Assembly: GCF_042242105.1 (NCBI RefSeq) | Contig: NC_092019.1 | Coordinates: 11,962,328 to 12,026,327, forward strand | Direction of reading: 5' to 3' | Source: Pempheris klunzingeri | Taxonomy: Eukaryota; Chordata; Actinopteri; Acropomatiformes; Pempheridae | DNA length: 64,000 bases | Shown here: positions 61,801 through 64,000 of the stretch, piece after piece | Position numbering within the stretch: position 1 is the first letter of the stretch | Layout: every line of letters begins with the position of its first letter | The notes under the pieces: generated by a model | Databases searched by the model: none | Seen by the model: only the letters and a program-made list of their open reading frames with translations | Told to the model about the DNA's origin: nothing | Translations under genes and position numbers: made by a program

Positions 61801-63805
61801 GCTGCCACTACTCTGAGAGCAGAGGGAGTCACTGCTCTCTGACTTTACCAACCTAGAACAGTCAGACAAACACGCAAAGACACAAACAGTCAACATTATT
61901 AACACTCAAGCGACAACATCCCACTTACCACAATGCCAAGATCCACCCAGGCATCCACCCGACAACGTATCATCCAAACATACACCCTTTTGCTACCAAC
62001 GAGGAGCAACTTTCACCACCGTCATACCTCTTGCGCGGATAACCTCCGCTAACGTCTGTGTCCCATGACCTGCGCTTCAATCGTGCTACGTCAGCATTCT
62101 GCAAAGTCTCTCCGTCAGGCACACTTCCTGGTTCTGACATCACAGCAGGGGAGGGGGCGGGGCTGAGGGCGAATGGGAGGGCACAGAGCTCCTTGGAGCA
62201 AGTGGTTTGGGTCTCGTACCGAATCAGACGGGACTGGAGTTTTACAAAGGCCTGGTCTCGGTCCAAGGCCCGCTGATTGTCCAGGCAGAATCTAGATGAA
62301 CAAATAAAACAAATAAAACATAATAATGATAATAAATTAAGAAGTAATAGACACTTATGTGCTTTGTTACTGTCTGAGCGTGCACTAATTATACATTTTT
62401 CATAGCTGCCTGTACTGTACAATACAAACTGCAGTAGTTGAACAGCCCCTGTATAGTTAGTAGAAACGTACTCTATGCCATGGTAGTGTGACGCTGATGC
62501 TTTGTTGAAGGGCATCTGGCTGACTCTCCTGGGAGAAAGGTCTGGTGACAGCTGAAACACATTATTACTGACCAGAAAAAGAATGTGGAGAAAAAAAGAG
62601 AAGGGGTGGGGGACGGAGAGAGAGGAGAAACAAATCAAGTGTTTGTCAGAGAAAATGAATCAATTTAACATTCTCTTCATTAAACCACCAATACAAATTT
62701 CACTAATTAAAACACACACAATTATTAGCACTAACTGATGACTGCTCTGCTCCAGAGTAATGCTTTTTTCTTCAACCCAAATCAATTTTTCTGTAAAAGG
62801 TTGTAAGCTCACTATAGCATTCTAATGGTCATAACCAAACCCTCATCATGGCCTTGTTAACTGTTTGTCATTCAGATCCATCCTAAAACAACAGAGACTG
62901 CTTACTAGACTACACTATATATGGTCATTTATATACACTGACAGGACACTTCATCGGGTATACCTGTTCAACCGCTTATTAACGCAAATATCTAATCAGA
63001 CAATCATGTGGCAGCAGCTCAATGCATTTAGGTATGTAGACATGATCAAGAACACGTCAAGATCTGTTGAAGTTCAAACCAAGCATCAGAATTGGGAAGA
63101 AAGTGATCTAAGTGACTTTGGATGTGGCATTGTTGTTGGTGCCAAACAGGCTGGTTTGAGTATTTGAGAAGCTGCTGATCTGCTGGGATTCTCTCATAAA
63201 ACCATCTCTAGGGTTTCCAAAGAATGGTCTAAAAAAGAGAAAATGTCCAGTGAGCGACAGTCCTCTGAAGGAAAATGCCTTGTTGGTGGTAGAGGTCAGA
63301 GATGAATGGCCAGAGTGGTTCACGCTGATATAGAGACAACAGTAAGCCAAATCATTCCAACCAAGGAATGTAGAGGAGCGTCTCTGAATGCACAACATGT
63401 CGTACCTTGAGGCTACCTAATAAAATGGCTTCAGTCAGTGTACACTTTGGAAAGTCCAATTTCTGAACTGACCAAACATACCCTCTATTGATAGCCAGTG
63501 GTTGTAGCTCCCCAGTGGGCAGGCCATCGGATGTGAAGTGTTTTAGAAGTTCTCTGGCATCCAGTAAAGCAGGGGAGGCCTTTTGACTGTCTTTAGGACC
63601 CAGCAGACTGTCACTGGAGCCTGGACCTAACAGGCCGAACCTGAGACACACAAAATGCACTGTAGATCAAATACAGTATAACAACAACAGAGTCATATTT
63701 CTATTTAAATCTCATTTACCTCCTCTTCTGTCGTCTCCTTTGCAGGTTCTCTATGTTGTGGAGCACGGTTCTCTCGGGCCAGTCAGATTGGAGGTGGGAA
63801 ACTGT
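57511..63805 (-). CDS. mtbp: MDM2-binding protein, C-terminal part (5' end outside window)
   Basis: Nine exons on the minus strand, 63805-63720, 63640-63482, 62567-62472, 62291-62028, 61852-61689, 60061-59949, 58233-58120, 57701-57636 and 57549-57511, join in frame to the last 366 residues (human MTBP is about 904). Marks: [106 protein letters not shown] and the end [16 protein letters not shown] works with Treslin/TICRR in CDC45 loading at replication origins and also binds MDM2; the Lys/Arg-rich C terminus has been linked to DNA binding. The low-complexity Ser region (exon 61852-61689) is poorly conserved. It is tail to tail with sntb1, as in human. Confidence 0.93.
57636..57701 (-). CDS. 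mtbp: mtbp exon, DLKTSRGL segment
   Basis: 22 codons, [16 protein letters not shown] then SSNVKQ, between acceptor ctggactccag and donor AAACAG|gtaacg. Phase 0 at both ends. Confidence 0.92.
58120..58233 (-). CDS. mtbp: mtbp exon, conserved C-terminal helical segment
   Basis: 38 codons: [38 protein letters not shown], from acceptor tgtcctcag to donor CTCAAG|gtcagt. Closely like the remembered human segment; one of the best conserved parts of MTBP. Confidence 0.93.
58234..59948 (-). other. mtbp intron between the Lys-rich and helical exons
   Basis: 1.7 kb, AT-rich, with (GT)n at 58863-58890. No other gene or recognised element. The neighbouring shorter intron 57702-58119 (418 bases) also shows nothing. 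Confidence 0.7.
58863..58890 (+). repeat. (GT)n microsatellite
   Basis: 14 GT units inside an mtbp intron. Confidence 0.93.
59949..60061 (-). CDS. mtbp: mtbp exon, Lys-rich segment
   Basis: After acceptor tcgctgcccag: [37 protein letters not shown], then donor CAACAGG|gtgagt. Enters in phase 1. The basic SRSQKH motif precedes the helical C terminus in other vertebrates. Confidence 0.9.
60062..61688 (-). other. mtbp intron with hAT-like repeat
   Basis: 1.6 kb. About 60387-60775 is a hAT-like repeat (separate entry); the rest is AT-rich without recognised content. Confidence 0.7.
60387..60775 (+). mobile_element. hAT-like non-autonomous element, 3' truncated, with internal tandem duplication
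   Basis: The start cagtggttctcaaacttttt is the typical terminal sequence of hAT/Charlie-type elements. Inside, acctgttttacactggacat at 60499 and acctgttgtccactgcacat at 60655 begin two imperfect units of about 156 bases (both with cttttcaaaa, acaaaaacaag, gtcactg.atcac). I find no matching right end, so the element appears truncated. Confidence 0.6.
61689..61852 (-). CDS. mtbp: mtbp exon, Ser-rich segment
   Basis: After acceptor ctgttctag: [19 protein letters not shown], then a Ser/Arg/Thr-rich stretch, ending at donor CCACAG|gtacat, phase 1. [10 protein letters not shown] is the conserved anchor; the rest looks disordered. Confidence 0.9.
62028..62291 (-). CDS. mtbp: mtbp exon, [12 protein letters not shown] to PRKR
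   Basis: Largest mtbp exon here (264 bases). [56 protein letters not shown] and a basic YPRKR end. Acceptor ttcatctag, donor AAGAG|gtatga, phase 2. Confidence 0.92.
62472..62567 (-). CDS. mtbp: mtbp exon, [14 protein letters not shown] segment
   Basis: Two acceptor-like CAGs exist. Only the upstream one (ttttctggtcag before 62567) keeps frame with the preceding exon and gives [20 protein letters not shown] then [12 protein letters not shown]. The other, before 62551, would shift frame. Donor ATAGA|gtacgt, phase 2. Confidence 0.88.
62568..63481 (-). other. mtbp intron holding the Tc1-like element
   Basis: 914 bases; over half is the Tc1-like relic at 62934-63442. The remainder is AT-rich, with a purine-rich tract near the acceptor on the plus strand (the pyrimidine tract of the minus-strand acceptor). 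Confidence 0.8.
62934..63442 (+). mobile_element. Tc1/mariner-like element, internally deleted
   Basis: TA-flanked ends TACACTGAC and GTCAGTGTA are inverted repeats; the inner TIR text (cctaataaaatggctt) is the usual end of a fish Tc1-like family. The body keeps the start of the transposase: a decayed reading like [19 protein letters not shown] with HTH words, stop codons included (tttgagtatttgagaag). It then jumps to the right end about 500 bases on instead of about 1.3-1.6 kb, so the catalytic half is missing. Non-autonomous; sits in an mtbp intron. Confidence 0.8.
63482..63640 (-). CDS. mtbp: mtbp exon, [12 protein letters not shown] segment
   Basis: After acceptor gtgtgtctcag: [53 protein letters not shown], donor AGAGG|gtatgt, phase 2. 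Confidence 0.91.
63720..63805 (-). CDS. mtbp: mtbp exon, most 5' one in the window
   Basis: After acceptor gattttcag: [29 protein letters not shown], donor GGAG|gtaaat, phase 2. Further upstream exons lie beyond 64000; 63806-64000 shows only intron. Confidence 0.88.
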
Positions 63806-64000
63806 CTGAAAATCTTGAATGGCAAAACAAGGAAGCTTAGCTTAGGTTTTGCCATAGGTTTATTTCCATTGAAACCACAGCCACACAAATGTGCACTGTG
63901 ACCCAAAATCAGTTTACTATTCAATGAGCTTTTAAGTTTGAATAGAAAGATACTAAGTTGTGTATATAAGGCTTTAGTTGTCTCATATGGAGACGCCTAA

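Noticed and set aside
61970..62638. 222-codon continuous minus-strand frame taken as one exon
   Set aside because: It reads through an mtbp intron (62292-62471). Splice sites and MTBP similarity show two exons instead.
62865..63398. Frames of about 100 codons on both strands, taken as genes
   Set aside because: They lie in the decayed, internally deleted Tc1-like element.

Overview
This 64 kb window comes from a vertebrate nuclear genome, most likely a percomorph teleost. The genes are intron-split with GT-AG junctions. Intergenic and intronic DNA is dense in (CA/GT)n microsatellites and carries dispersed repeats familiar from fish genomes (Tc1-like, hAT-like, TTAA-flanked piggyBac-like, 'ATGG'-tailed retroposon). 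The protein identities match a block that lies on human 8q24.12. I see no bacterial, viral, CRISPR or rRNA/tRNA feature.

Layout: (1) 99-2436 (+) is a complete five-exon CCN-family matricellular gene, best matched to nov/ccn3, with IGFBP, VWC, TSP1 and CT modules each on its own exon. (2) 5703-6962 (-) is an intronless TRIM-type gene: RING, B-boxes, SPRY and a C-terminal hydrophobic segment, with a basic linker where a coiled coil would normally be. (3) 12977-44163 (+) is a complete eight-exon beta-1-syntrophin gene (sntb1) of 551 aa, starting in a CpG-rich first exon and spread over long introns. (4) 57511-63805 (-) is the 3' part of mtbp (MDM2-binding protein), nine coding exons for the last 366 residues; the N-terminal half lies beyond the right edge.

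sntb1 and mtbp are tail to tail, as in human. nov sits next to sntb1, whereas in human several genes (ENPP2 to MRPL13) lie between NOV and the MTBP-SNTB1 pair, so the block has been rearranged. The four products do not form one pathway: nov is secreted matrix signalling, sntb1 a dystrophin-complex scaffold, mtbp a replication-origin-firing/MDM2 partner, and the TRIM protein a probable ubiquitin ligase, perhaps in innate immunity.

The rest is non-coding. The items most worth a second look are an inverted pair of ~150 bp sequences flanking the sntb1 promoter and exon 1, the atypical TRIM protein, upstream ORFs at the sntb1 start, microsatellites placed directly after two sntb1 donor sites, and several internally deleted or nested mobile elements. 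I found no convincing new multi-gene system. All exon junctions were read by eye from splice consensus, frame and remembered family sequences; no alignment or RNA evidence was available.
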